Shown here one piece after another: positions 27,015 through 35,140 of a DNA stretch of 64,000 nucleotides. The translations under genes were made by a program, and so were the position numbers. Below the pieces are notes generated by a model. That model saw nothing but the letters and a program-made list of their open reading frames with translations. It had not been told where the DNA came from and searched no databases. Each line of letters opens with the position of its first letter. Position 1 is the first letter of the stretch. Location of the stretch: assembly GCA_963825635.1 (NCBI GenBank), contig CAWGTU010000001.1, forward strand, positions 62,001 through 126,000. Reading direction: 5' to 3'. The stretch comes from JAOUEA01 sp963825635. Its GTDB lineage: Bacteria; Actinomycetota; UBA4738; HRBIN12.

Positions 27015-28979
27015 CTGAGCCAGCAACCCGAGCCGCCGCTGAAGAAGATCGCCCGCACGCCCACGCTCTGGATCGTGGTGGGCACGCTCGTCTTCCTCCT
27101 CGTCATCTCCTTCATGGGCCGCGGGCCCGCGGGCAACCAGATCGGCCTGACCCAGTTCGAGACCGAGGTCGAGCGCGGTCGGGTCGCCGACGCGGTGATC
27201 CATGACGGCGAGCAGTCGGTCACCGGCGAGCTCACCGACGGCAGCACATACCGCACCACGTACCCGACCGAGTACGCCGACGATCTCGCCGCGCTGTTGA
27301 AGGCGGCCGGCGTCCCGACCGAGGTCGATCCGCAGAAGCCGAACGCGTTGCTGGGCACGTTGATCACCGTGATCCTGCCCGTGCTGCTGATCGGCGGCAT
27401 CCTGCTGTTCGTGTTGAACCGGTCCCAAGGGGGCGGCGGCCGCGTGATGCAGTTCGGGCGCAGCAAGCACAAGACCGTCGCCAAGGATCAGCCGAAGACC
27501 ACGTTCGGCGACGTGGCCGGCGTCGACGAGGCGATCGAGGAGCTGCAGGAGGTCAAGGACTACCTGCAGAACCCGGCGAAGTTCCAGGCGATGGGGGCGA
27601 AGATCCCGAGAGGGGTGCTGCTGTTCGGCCCGCCCGGCACCGGCAAGACGCTGCTGGCGCGCGCGGTGGCCGGCGAGGCGGGCGTGCCGTTCTTCTCGAT
27701 CTCGGGCTCGGACTTCGTGGAGATGTTCGTGGGCGTCGGCGCGGCCCGCGTGCGGGACCTCTTCGAACAGGCGAAGGCGAGCGCCCCGGCGATCGTGTTC
27801 ATCGACGAGATCGACGCCGTGGGCCGTCAGCGCGGCGCCGGCCTCGGCGGCGGGCACGACGAGCGCGAGCAGACGCTGAACCAGTTGCTGGTCGAGATGG
27901 ACGGCTTCGATCAGCGGACCACGGTGATCCTGATGGCGGCCACGAACCGGCCCGACATCCTCGATCCGGCGCTGCTGCGGCCCGGACGGTTCGACCGTCA
28001 GGTCGTGATCGACCGGCCCGACCTCGAGGGCCGCAAGGCGATCCTGCGCGTGCACGCTCGAGGCAAGCCGTTCGACAAGACGGTCGATCTCGAGGTGCTC
28101 GCCCGTCGCACGCCCGGGTTCACGGGCGCCGACCTCGCGAACGCGATCAACGAGGCGGCGCTGCTCGCGGCCCGCCGCAACCTGAAGGCGATCTCGATGA
28201 AGGAGATCGAGGAGGCCGTCGACCGCGTGATGGCCGGCCCCGAGCGCAAGAGCCGGGTCATGGACGAGGAGGAGCGTCGTCTGATCGCCTACCACGAGGG
28301 TGGGCACGCGATGGTCGCGCACGTGTTGCCCAACACCGACGAGGTGCACAAGATCACGGTGATCCCGAGGGGTCGCGCCCTCGGGTACACGCTCACGCTG
28401 CCCGAGCAGGACCGGTTCCTCATGACGCGCGAGCAGCTGCGCGACGAGCTCGCGATGCTGATGGGCGGGCGGGTCGCCGAGGAGATCGTCGCCGGCGACG
28501 TGACCACCGGCGCCGGCAACGACATCGAGCGCGCGACCAAGATCGCCCGCCAGATGGTGACCGAGTACGGCATGAGCGACTCGATCGGGCCGCGCACGCT
28601 CGGCCAGAAGCAGGGCGAGGTCTTCCTCGGCCGCGACTGGGGCTCGACGCCCGACTACTCCGACGCGGTCGCGTTCGAGATCGACCACGAGGTACGCGAG
28701 CTGATCGACGAGGCCCACGACGTCGCGCTCGACATCCTGACCACGAACCGCGAGAAGCTCGACGCGCTCGCCGCCCGCCTGCTCGAGATCGAGACGATGG
28801 ATCGCGAGGACGTCGAGGCGTTCTTCGCCGACGTCGAGCGCCGTGAGCCGCGCGCCCACGAGGAACGATCGGTCGGGCTCGGGGTGTCACGCCAGACCAA
28901 GCGCGAGCTCGACGGCGAGCCTTCGACACCGGGCACGCTCCGCCCGAAGCTGGGCGGGCCCGGCCTCTCGCCCGCCTGA
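27015..28979 (+). CDS. ftsH: ATP-dependent zinc metalloprotease FtsH (probable CTG start)
   Basis: About 654 residues. This is the membrane-anchored AAA+ protease that degrades misfolded membrane and regulatory proteins. Two TM helices (about 20-40 and 115-135) flank an extracytoplasmic domain. Walker A GPPGTGKT lies at 205-212, Walker B is IVFIDEIDAVG, the second region of homology is PDILDPALLRPGRFDR, and the zinc motif HEGGH is at 427-431. The start is unusual. The nearest ATG/GTG/TTG in frame is GTG 27075, which would begin inside the first TM helix, and an in-frame stop lies at 26988-26990. CTG 27015, with GAGGAG six bases upstream, gives the expected cytoplasmic N-terminus SQQPEPPLKKIARTPTLW. 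The C-terminal 40 residues are low complexity. Confidence 0.94.
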   Translation: MSQQPEPPLKKIARTPTLWIVVGTLVFLLVISFMGRGPAGNQIGLTQFETEVERGRVADAVIHDGEQSVTGELTDGSTYRTTYPTEYADDLAALLKAAGVPTEVDPQKPNALLGTLITVILPVLLIGGILLFVLNRSQGGGGRVMQFGRSKHKTVAKDQPKTTFGDVAGVDEAIEELQEVKDYLQNPAKFQAMGAKIPRGVLLFGPPGTGKTLLARAVAGEAGVPFFSISGSDFVEMFVGVGAARVRDLFEQAKASAPAIVFIDEIDAVGRQRGAGLGGGHDEREQTLNQLLVEMDGFDQRTTVILMAATNRPDILDPALLRPGRFDRQVVIDRPDLEGRKAILRVHARGKPFDKTVDLEVLARRTPGFTGADLANAINEAALLAARRNLKAISMKEIEEAVDRVMAGPERKSRVMDEEERRLIAYHEGGHAMVAHVLPNTDEVHKITVIPRGRALGYTLTLPEQDRFLMTREQLRDELAMLMGGRVAEEIVAGDVTTGAGNDIERATKIARQMVTEYGMSDSIGPRTLGQKQGEVFLGRDWGSTPDYSDAVAFEIDHEVRELIDEAHDVALDILTTNREKLDALAARLLEIETMDREDVEAFFADVERREPRAHEERSVGLGVSRQTKRELDGEPSTPGTLRPKLGGPGLSPA

Positions 28980-29039
28980 CTCCCGCGTTGCGCGGGTGCG
29001 CGTCGCGGGCGCTCCGAACGCCTGCGTACACTGCCCCGC

Positions 29040-29702
29040 ATGAGCGCGCGGTGGGCAACCTTCGACTGCTACGGAACCCTCGTGGACTGGCCGGGCGGCG
29101 TCCGCGAGACGTTGCAGCGCCTGTGGCCCGATGCCGACGGCGACGCGCTGCTCGCGGCGTACATGCGCGTGGAGCCCGAGGTGCAGGAGGGCCGCGGCAT
29201 CCCCTACCGCGAGGTCATGGCCGAGACGATGGCCCTGGTCGCCGAAGAGCTCGGCTTCACGGTACCCGAGGGGGAGTCGGATGCGCTCTCCGAGGCCTTG
29301 CCGTCGTGGCGGGTCTTCCCCGAGGTGCCCGGTGCGCTCTTTGAACTCCGTGATCGCGGGTGGAAGCTGGCGATCCTCTCGAACACCGACGCCGATCTGC
29401 TCGAGGCGTCGATCGCCTCGGTCGGCGTCGAGATCGACGAGCGGGTCGTCGCGAGCGACATCGGCTCGTACAAGCCGGCGTTCGGTCACTGGGAGACGTT
29501 CTTCCGTCGCACCGACGCCGAGCGCACGCGTCACGTGCACGTCGCGGCGTCGTTGTTCCACGACATCGAGCCGTGCGCCAAGCTCGGGCTGCCCGCGGTG
29601 TGGATCGACCGTCTCGGCGAGACGAGCATGGTGCCGCGGTCGGCGACGCTTCCCGACCTCGGCGATCTGCCACCGACGCTCGATCGTCTCGTGCCCGACT
29701 GA
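29040..29702 (+). CDS. HAD-superfamily hydrolase, haloacid dehalogenase type II-like
   Basis: 220 residues. HAD motif I is FDCYGTLVDW with the nucleophilic Asp, motif II is LSNTD, the motif III lysine lies in SYKPAFGHWETF, and motif IV is AASLFHDIEPCAKLGLPAVWIDR. The sequence FDCYGTLVDW and the SYKPA segment are typical of the type II (S)-2-haloacid dehalogenase branch, though most such genome-encoded proteins act on unknown phosphate esters. It starts at the ATG at 29040, 60 bases after ftsH, and need not be in its operon. Confidence 0.85.
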   Translation: MSARWATFDCYGTLVDWPGGVRETLQRLWPDADGDALLAAYMRVEPEVQEGRGIPYREVMAETMALVAEELGFTVPEGESDALSEALPSWRVFPEVPGALFELRDRGWKLAILSNTDADLLEASIASVGVEIDERVVASDIGSYKPAFGHWETFFRRTDAERTRHVHVAASLFHDIEPCAKLGLPAVWIDRLGETSMVPRSATLPDLGDLPPTLDRLVPD

Positions 29703-29715
29703 GCAGCCGTCGCGG

Positions 29716-29870
29716 CTAGGTCGAGGGCGGACGTTCGACCACGCGGCCCGTCTCGGCGCCGAAGCCCCAGACGTCGATGACTGGCGGCTCGATGCCGATC
29801 GACGTGAGCGCCGTGCCGATCTGGCTTTGATGGTCGGTTCCGTGGAGCAGGGCCTGGGCAAGCCGGACGT
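29716..29870 (-). pseudogene. C-terminal remnant of a DinB-family protein
   Basis: Fifty codons reading minus-strand encode LAQALLHGTDHQSQIGTALT, then IGIEPPVIDVWGFGAETGRV, and end at a TAG. This is the typical C-terminus of the DinB/YfiT-like family, including the third metal-site histidine in the HGTDH block. The first 100 or so residues are missing because the SecD-head-like lipoprotein gene ends at 29871. It looks like a gene truncated by recombination; it cannot make a folded DinB protein. Confidence 0.6.
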
Positions 29871-30473
29871 CTACTGATCGAACAGGTCCAGCAGGGGCTT
29901 TACGTCCGAGCGGCGAACGGCGCAGATCTCTCCTTGTCCATTCGCGATCGGCGCAGCGACGTAGGGGGCGGCGAGGATGCGACCTTCCACGATCACGGCG
30001 ATCCGATTGCGCGGAGCTGGCAGGGTAACGAGCCTCGTGGTCTCGTCTTCGAGTCGTTGTGCGGCGGGATCGGTCAGTTCGAACGAGACACACAGTTCAG
30101 ATGGACCCCCAAGCGTCTGCCGCCTGTCAGCCACGTCTGCGATGTCGCTCCCGACGATGATGAGGTGCCCAAGCTCGTAGCGAGTCTCCTGCGGCCCGGC
30201 CAGCGTGATGCCTTCCTCGTCGAGAAGCAGATCATGACTGCATGGGGCCCCCTCCTCGCACGTCAACGGCAGACCGGGATCGGTGGCCTCCACGGGGCGC
30301 ATCTGCACAACGGCATCCTCGGCGGCTGGAGGTCGGGTGGCGCTGGTTGGGTTGCGTGACGAGGGCGGATCGCTTGCACACCCTGCCACCAACGCGATGA
30401 CTGTCGCCACCAACGCGAACTGGGCGAAGGCTCGGGTGCGCGCTTCAGCCAGGCACGAGGATCCCGCGATCAT
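29871..30473 (-). CDS. Lipoprotein with a SecD P1-head-like domain
   Basis: 200 residues from the ATG at 30473. The signal peptide ends ALVAGC with the lipidated Cys, followed by a Ser/Pro/Thr-rich linker. The C-terminal half (VSFELTDPAAQRLEDETTRL, then NRIAVIVEGRILAAPYVAAPI) matches the layout of the periplasmic P1 head subdomain of SecD (FELT..GA..F...T..NK.IAIVLDG.V.SAP.I...I). Lone SecD-head lipoproteins occur in actinobacteria and their role is not established. The frame stays open another 290 bases upstream, but the signal peptide fixes the start. It is upstream of the DinB remnant and downstream of the VOC pair. Confidence 0.72.
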   Translation of the reverse strand: MIAGSSCLAEARTRAFAQFALVATVIALVAGCASDPPSSRNPTSATRPPAAEDAVVQMRPVEATDPGLPLTCEEGAPCSHDLLLDEEGITLAGPQETRYELGHLIIVGSDIADVADRRQTLGGPSELCVSFELTDPAAQRLEDETTRLVTLPAPRNRIAVIVEGRILAAPYVAAPIANGQGEICAVRRSDVKPLLDLFDQ

Positions 30474-30576
30474 GGACCCATCATCGACCAGGGCCGGTGA
30501 GGTTTGAACCACGCCTGACAGTGATCGCAGACATGGAAGGACGTGAGGCCCCGCCTGGGAGTGCGGACCGTACTGA

Positions 30577-30996
30577 TCAGGGAACGCCGGAACGGCGAGG
30601 GGCTTCGACGACCGGTTCCGGCGCATGCCACACGGCCTCGACGTTGTTCTGGTGCAGGTCGTTGACGAACGCCCCGTAGTACCGCTCGGAGTATTGCGTC
30701 CAGACCCCGGGCTCGCCCCGGACGGTCGCGCCGTTCGCGACGGCGGCCTCGAAGAATGCATCCACGGCGTCCCTGCCCTCGGCGGAGAACGCGATATGCG
30801 CCGCCGTGGTCACGGGCTCCCCGCGGCAGATGGTGAAGTCGTCGAGATCGTCGGGCCCGTAGGAGACGCAGTCCTCTTGTACGAACAGTTCCTCATAGTC
30901 GAGTGGGGCGAGTGCGGCTGTATAGAGCCTCCGGCTCGCGTCCAGGTCTGCCACGACGAACAGCACGTGATCCACGACGACGCGGCGAACCGTCAT
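30577..30996 (-). CDS. VOC-superfamily (glyoxalase/bleomycin-resistance-like) protein
   Basis: 139 residues with the beta-alpha-beta-beta-beta pattern of the vicinal oxygen chelate fold: VVVDHVLFVVADLDASRRLYTAALAPL at the start, AAHIAFSAEGRDAVDAFFEAAVANGATV in the middle, YYGAFVNDLHQNNVEAVWH at the end. H10 in the first strand and the terminal-strand acidic residue (NNVEAVWH) are possible metal ligands. It starts by ATGA overlap with the next VOC gene upstream, so the two are co-translated. The substrate is unknown. Confidence 0.85.
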   Translation of the reverse strand: MTVRRVVVDHVLFVVADLDASRRLYTAALAPLDYEELFVQEDCVSYGPDDLDDFTICRGEPVTTAAHIAFSAEGRDAVDAFFEAAVANGATVRGEPGVWTQYSERYYGAFVNDLHQNNVEAVWHAPEPVVEAPRRSGVP

Positions 30997-31439
30997 CCAC
31001 TCACGCCTATCTGCTCGGCCAGCCCGATGAGGATGCCCTCGGGGCCTCGGACGTAGCAGAGCCGATACACGTCTTCGTACTGGACCACTTCGTCGACGAT
31101 GTGCGCGCCGTGGTCGCGCAGCCGGGTGAGCGTATCGTCGAGGTCGTCCACGGCGAACATGACACGTAGGTAGCCCAGAGCGTTCACCGGGGCGTTCCGG
31201 TGATCGGCGACCACAGGCGGCGCGAGGAATCGCGAGAGTTCGACCCGGCCGTGTCCGTCCGGCGTACGCAGCATGGCGACCTCGACGCGCTGGTCGCGCA
31301 GTCCAGTGACGCGCCCTGACCAGTCTCCTTCGATCATGCCTCGCCCCTCGAGTTTGAGGCCCAGCGCGGCGAAGAACGCGACAGCGTCATCGAGCGATTC
31401 CACCACGATGCCCACGTTGTCCATCCGCTGAAGCGCCAC
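30993..31439 (-). CDS. VOC-superfamily protein
   Basis: 148 residues from a GTG at 31439; an ATG at 31424 (MDNVGIVVESLDDAVAFF) is an equally sound start. The VOC layout is clear: VGIVVESLDDAVAFFAALGLKLEGRG, a long middle strand block VEVAMLRTPDGHGRVELSRFL, then YLRVMFAVDDLDDTLTRLRDHGAHIV and GPEGILIGLAEQIG. The E in RVELSRF and the terminal GILIGLAEQ match metal-ligand positions in glyoxalase-like proteins. It is paired by overlap with the following VOC gene. Confidence 0.85.
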   Translation of the reverse strand: MALQRMDNVGIVVESLDDAVAFFAALGLKLEGRGMIEGDWSGRVTGLRDQRVEVAMLRTPDGHGRVELSRFLAPPVVADHRNAPVNALGYLRVMFAVDDLDDTLTRLRDHGAHIVDEVVQYEDVYRLCYVRGPEGILIGLAEQIGVSG

Positions 31440-31528
31440 ACGGCCATTCTTGCAGTTCGCCGGTTCACGAGATGTCCGTGGCACGCGCGAGATAAGGTGC
31501 CGGCACCTCTGGTGGCGCGAGTGTCCGG

Positions 31529-31836
31529 CTATGTCCCTTGAGCCGCCTCAATCTCCCGGGCTAAGTCATCGATCCACGACGCCATTCCCGGTGCGCGACG
31601 CGATAGCCAGGCAGCTCGGCGATCGTGGAGTTCAAGGGCCACCAGCGATCTCGGCATGAGGCTCACCCTCGATTCGCAGCGACCACATGCGGTCATCGAC
31701 CGACTCGGCGACAAGGGTGCCACCGTCTGGTAGCGCAAGAGCGGCCAGGCTCGGAACATACCCCGGAGGCCTCGCTCTCTTGGGCGGGTGTTCATGAAGC
31801 GATATCGACACGGAAGAGGTCAATGGGAAGGCGCGC
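31529..31836 (-). other. Gene-poor gap with a possible frameshifted small ORF
   Basis: No intact gene fills the roughly 400 bases between the VOC and nucleotidyltransferase genes. On the minus strand one frame reads VPSLAALALPDGGTLVAESV then DDRMWSLRIEGEPHAEIAGG before a stop at 31632. The next frame continues ELHDRRAAWLSRRAPGMASW then IDDLAREIEAAQGT to a TAG at 31529. A one-base indel near 31640 would join them into a soluble protein of about 80-90 residues. I recognise no family, and the start is not clear. Confidence 0.3.
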
Positions 31837-32592
31837 CTAGAGCAATGCGCGTTGCACCTCCATGATGAAGCGGCGAGTCGCTTCCCGTGATATGCGAAGG
31901 CTTCCGGACCGATCCCCTGGTCGCGCTCTCCATGCCAAGGCACCTTCGATCAGGGCGGCGTGCTCGGGCATCAACTGAGACGCCCAGCGCGCCCCTTCAC
32001 GCTTGGAGACGTGCTCGCCGGTTCGGCACGTTCGAAGGCCGCGGCACATGCTTAGGATCGCGTAGGAGCGATCCCCCGGATGGACGCTGGCATCGACCCA
32101 GACGGGATCCAACAGGTGCTGGCGCACGCCTTCGACGTATTCCGCGTGCGTGATGAGAGGCGCTACCTGAGCAACCGGCGGACCGTGCAACGCGATCCCG
32201 ACGGCGCGAAGCTGGTACCAGTCGATGAGCCACCGGTGATCCACCTCGATCGGATGGAAGGGTTCGCCGGGGGATATCCGAGCTGCGGGCGATGTTGTCC
32301 TGAAGTTCGTGAGGGCATGGGTCGATAGGTACACGGCCTCGACCCGACCATCCCACTCGGGCATCTCCCGAACGATGCCTGCATGAAGTACCCGGAGCTC
32401 CGCCAACTGCTTCTTCGTCGAGTCATGTTGAAGCACGGCAACCGTGTCCAGGTCGCTCACTCCCGACTCGAACGCCCCCGTCGCGGCCGACCCGAACAGG
32501 TATGAGCCGACGAGGTCGGTCCCGAGCACTCTCCGCTGACCGTCCACGAGGAGCGAGAGCAAGACATCCGAGTCAGCATCGCTCGTCCACAT
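31837..32592 (-). CDS. Nucleotidyltransferase resembling aminoglycoside adenylyltransferases
   Basis: 251 residues. The N-terminal part has the polymerase-beta-type signature GSYLFGSAATGAFESGVSDLD, that is GS, then DxD-like acidic residues in SDLDTVAV, as in ANT(3'')/ANT(9) enzymes. The C-terminal helical domain (DWYQLRAVGIALHGPP, then YAILSMCRGLRTCRTGEHVSKREGARWA) matches the C-terminal domain of those enzymes, where the C-R..RT motif lies near the active site. It may modify an aminoglycoside-like compound with AMP or act on another small molecule. Resistance cannot be claimed from sequence. It lies among accessory genes. Confidence 0.75.
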   Translation of the reverse strand: MWTSDADSDVLLSLLVDGQRRVLGTDLVGSYLFGSAATGAFESGVSDLDTVAVLQHDSTKKQLAELRVLHAGIVREMPEWDGRVEAVYLSTHALTNFRTTSPAARISPGEPFHPIEVDHRWLIDWYQLRAVGIALHGPPVAQVAPLITHAEYVEGVRQHLLDPVWVDASVHPGDRSYAILSMCRGLRTCRTGEHVSKREGARWASQLMPEHAALIEGALAWRARPGDRSGSLRISREATRRFIMEVQRALL

Positions 32593-32691
32593 GGGACGTA
32601 TTCAAGTCACATTCCGGGAGGAGTGCCCTCCGGTGCCCGAGCGTGCTGTCTCTCGAGGCGACGCGGGGTCAGCGCGGCTCGATTCCCCTTG

Positions 32692-32912
32692 TTACCGTGC
32701 GACGAGCGGCCGACGCTGCCTGCGGAGGTTCCGCCCGTGCAGGTAGGCCATCAGCAACAGGAGCGGCACGTGGATCGCGGGCAGGTTGTGCGCGAACCAC
32801 CGCGGCAGGAAGATGTCGGTCACCGAGCCGTCGTCCGCGCCCAGCGATTCGGCGACGTCGGTCAGGGGGCATCGGAATCCGTTCGCAGGGTCTCTTCTTC
32901 CTCGTCGAGCAT
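32692..32912 (-). CDS. Small membrane protein (homopolymer frameshift)
   Basis: An ATG at 32912 starts MLDEEEETLRTDSDAP and stops at once; the next frame continues LTDVAESLGADDGSVTDIFL, PRWFAHNLPAIHVPLLLLMA and YLHGRNLRRQRRPLVAR to a TAA at 32692-32694. The frames meet in a run of five G (32865-32869 on the plus strand). Adding one base there gives an exact 73-codon protein with an acidic N-terminus, one hydrophobic helix and a basic tail. Family unknown. It is divergent from the J-domain gene. Confidence 0.5.
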
Positions 32913-32953
32913 GAGTAGACCACCGTCGGAGCGGTGCGTTCTAGACTCGCGGC

Positions 32954-33565
32954 ATGGATGCCGTGACCCGGGCCGTCGCGTCGGGCGAGGACCTGTACGG
33001 GCTGCTGGGCGTGTCGCCCGGGGCGACCGACGACGACATCCGTCATGCGTATCGTGCGCTCGCGCGTCGGCATCACCCCGATGCCCATCCCGACGGCGCC
33101 GAGGCGGAGGCCGTGGCCGAGCGCTTCCGGCGCATCGCGGCCGCCTACGAGATCCTCGGCGACGAGCGTGAACGCGCGGCGTACGACGGCGCCCTGCGGC
33201 TCGAGCGCATCGCGACCGAGCGAGCGATGCGGCCCGGCCCGGTCGCCTCACACGTCGCGCCCCGCCCGACCGGGGCGGTCGGCTCCCGGGGGCCTGCCGC
33301 GTCGGCGAACCCGGCGGACCACGCGCCTCGCGTCGTCCGTGACGCCCCTGCCCGTCCGCGGCAGCCGGTCGACGAGTGGAAGGTCGTGTCGGTGCTCGGC
33401 CGCCTCGTTGCCCTCGCCGCGGCGATCGTGTTGGTCGCCGTCATCGCCCTGATGGTCGTGTCGGCGAGCGCGCGCGAGGCGGAGCCGCCCCCGCCGACGA
33501 TCTGGTGCAAGACGCCCGACGGGTGGCACGACTGCTGGCAGGCCACCTCGCCCGACGGACCCTGA
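32954..33565 (+). CDS. J-domain protein with C-terminal membrane helix
   Basis: 203 residues. The J domain occupies about 12-78: DLYGLLGVSPGATDDDIRHAYRALARRHHPDAH with the HPD tripeptide that stimulates Hsp70 ATPase, then FRRIAAAYEILGDERERAAYDGAL. A Pro/Ala-rich linker follows, then a hydrophobic helix (LGRLVALAAAIVLVAVIALMVVSA) and a short tail with two cysteines (IWCKTPDGWHDCW). No zinc-finger or client-binding domain is present, so this is a type III J protein that probably recruits DnaK to the membrane. The ATG at 32954 follows a TAGACT -10-like box at 32942. Confidence 0.88.
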   Translation: MDAVTRAVASGEDLYGLLGVSPGATDDDIRHAYRALARRHHPDAHPDGAEAEAVAERFRRIAAAYEILGDERERAAYDGALRLERIATERAMRPGPVASHVAPRPTGAVGSRGPAASANPADHAPRVVRDAPARPRQPVDEWKVVSVLGRLVALAAAIVLVAVIALMVVSASAREAEPPPPTIWCKTPDGWHDCWQATSPDGP

Positions 33566-33618
33566 CCGCCGCCGCCAGGCTCCCGTCGTCACGGGGCGAG
33601 CGGGTAGCATTCGAGCCC

Positions 33619-34191
33619 ATGGCATCGTTCGACGAGGCGAAGATCGAGCAGGGCGTCCGCCTGATCCTGGAAGGCATCGGCGAGGACGTCGAGCGCGGCG
33701 GGTTGAAGGACACGCCGGCGCGGGTCGCGCGCATGTACCGCGAGATCGCCGGTGGCGTCGGCGAGGACCCGACCGGCATCGTCACGGTGGTCGAGGGCGC
33801 CGACTTCGACGAGATGATCATGGTGCGCGACATCCCGCTGTACTCGATCTGCGAGCACCACCTGATCCCGTTCTCCGGCCAGGCTCACGTGGCCTACGTG
33901 CCGAACAAGGCCGGGCAGATCACGGGCCTGTCGAAGATCGCGCGCGTCGTGGACGTGCTCGCGAAGAAGCCGCAGGTGCAGGAACGCCTCACGACCGAGA
34001 TCGCCGACACGATCGAGCGGGCGCTCGAGCCGCGTGGCGTGTTCGTCGCGATCGAGGCCGAGCACCTGTGCATGACGATGCGCGGCATCAAGAAGCCCGG
34101 GTCGGTCACGGTCACCTCCGCGGTGCGCGGCCTGTTCCGCACCGATGCGCGCACGCGCCAGGAGGCGATGCACCACATCGGCATGCGCTGA
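33619..34191 (+). CDS. folE: GTP cyclohydrolase I
   Basis: 190 residues. The enzyme converts GTP to 7,8-dihydroneopterin triphosphate, the first step of folate synthesis. Conserved elements are GLKDTPARVARMYREI, the zinc ligands in YSICEHHLIPFSGQAHVAYVP (Cys and His), TGLSKIARVVDVLAKKPQVQERLT and AEHLCMTMRGIKKPGSVTVTSAVRG (third ligand Cys). Length and motifs are complete. The ATG at 33619 gives the normal short N-terminus. It is first of the folate block and lies downstream of ftsH as in mycobacteria, though about 4.6 kb of accessory genes now separate them. Confidence 0.97.
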   Translation: MASFDEAKIEQGVRLILEGIGEDVERGGLKDTPARVARMYREIAGGVGEDPTGIVTVVEGADFDEMIMVRDIPLYSICEHHLIPFSGQAHVAYVPNKAGQITGLSKIARVVDVLAKKPQVQERLTTEIADTIERALEPRGVFVAIEAEHLCMTMRGIKKPGSVTVTSAVRGLFRTDARTRQEAMHHIGMR

Positions 34192-34282
34192 GTCAGGCTC
34201 CTCCCAGGGGGCGGCGACGCCTCTCCGGAGGGCCGTCCGGAGCACGAGCCGGGCGAGCACGGTGGGCCACTACGATGACCGG

Positions 34283-35140
34283 ATGACCGGCGCCGTGTGG
34301 CGATGCCGTGAGCACGTCTTCCCGCTGGGGGAGCGCACGCTCGTGATGGGCATCGTGAACGTCACGCCCGATTCGTTCAGCGACGGGGGCCTGCTGGGCG
34401 GTACGGCCGAGGCGGTGGCGCACGGCCTGCGCATGATCGCGGAGGGCGCCGACATCCTCGACGTCGGCGGTGAATCGACGCGCCCCGGGTCCGACCCCGT
34501 GCCCGTCGACGAGGAGCTGGCGCGGGTCGTGCCGGTGATCGCGGGGCTTCACGAGGCGGCGCCCGCAGGGGTCGCGCTCAGCGTCGACACGCGCCGCCCC
34601 CAGGTCGCCGAGGCCGCGCTCGAGGCCGGGGCGTCGATCGTGAACGACGTCACCGCGGCCGCCGACCCGGCGATGTTCCACGTCGTGAGGCGGACCGGCG
34701 CCGGGCTCGTGCTGATGCACATGCTCGGCGAGCCGAAGACGATGCAGGACGATCCGCGCTACGACGACGTCGTCTCCGAGGTCAGGGACTTCCTGGCCGC
34801 CCGGCTCGGGGTGGCGGTCGCGGCCGGCGTCTCGCGCGATCGTCTCTGTGTCGATCCGGGCATCGGGTTCGGCAAGAACCTCACGCACAACCTCGCTCTG
34901 CTCCACGATATCGAGTCGTTCGAGGACCTGCGGGTGCCGGTGCTCGTCGGCGCTTCCCGCAAGGGGTTCATCGGCCAGCTCACCGGTGTCGAGGATCCGG
35001 CCGAGCGCGTCGAGGGGACCGCGGGCGCGGTCGCCTGGTGCGCGGCTCGCGGCGTCGACGTGGTGCGCGTGCACGACGTGCTCGAGATGACGCGGGTCGT
35101 GCGCGTGGTCGACGCGATCGTGCGGGGCATGCCGTCGTGA
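34283..35140 (+). CDS. folP: Dihydropteroate synthase
   Basis: 285 residues. It condenses p-aminobenzoate with hydroxymethyl-dihydropterin pyrophosphate and is the sulfonamide target. Signatures are VMGIVNVTPDSFSDGG, LDVGGESTRPGSDPV, SVDTRRPQVAEAAL, IVNDVTAA, DPGIGFGKN and VGASRKGFIG. The ATG at 34283 is chosen because the motif start follows at normal distance. It is followed by the hydrolase-like gene with a GTGA overlap. Confidence 0.97.
   Translation: MTGAVWRCREHVFPLGERTLVMGIVNVTPDSFSDGGLLGGTAEAVAHGLRMIAEGADILDVGGESTRPGSDPVPVDEELARVVPVIAGLHEAAPAGVALSVDTRRPQVAEAALEAGASIVNDVTAAADPAMFHVVRRTGAGLVLMHMLGEPKTMQDDPRYDDVVSEVRDFLAARLGVAVAAGVSRDRLCVDPGIGFGKNLTHNLALLHDIESFEDLRVPVLVGASRKGFIGQLTGVEDPAERVEGTAGAVAWCAARGVDVVRVHDVLEMTRVVRVVDAIVRGMPS

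Noticed and set aside
26940..28859. Long open frame of 639 codons on the minus strand across ftsH
   Set aside because: It mirrors the ftsH codons, is rich in R, D, H and E without any motif, and ftsH is certain on the other strand. Such mirror frames are common in high-GC DNA.
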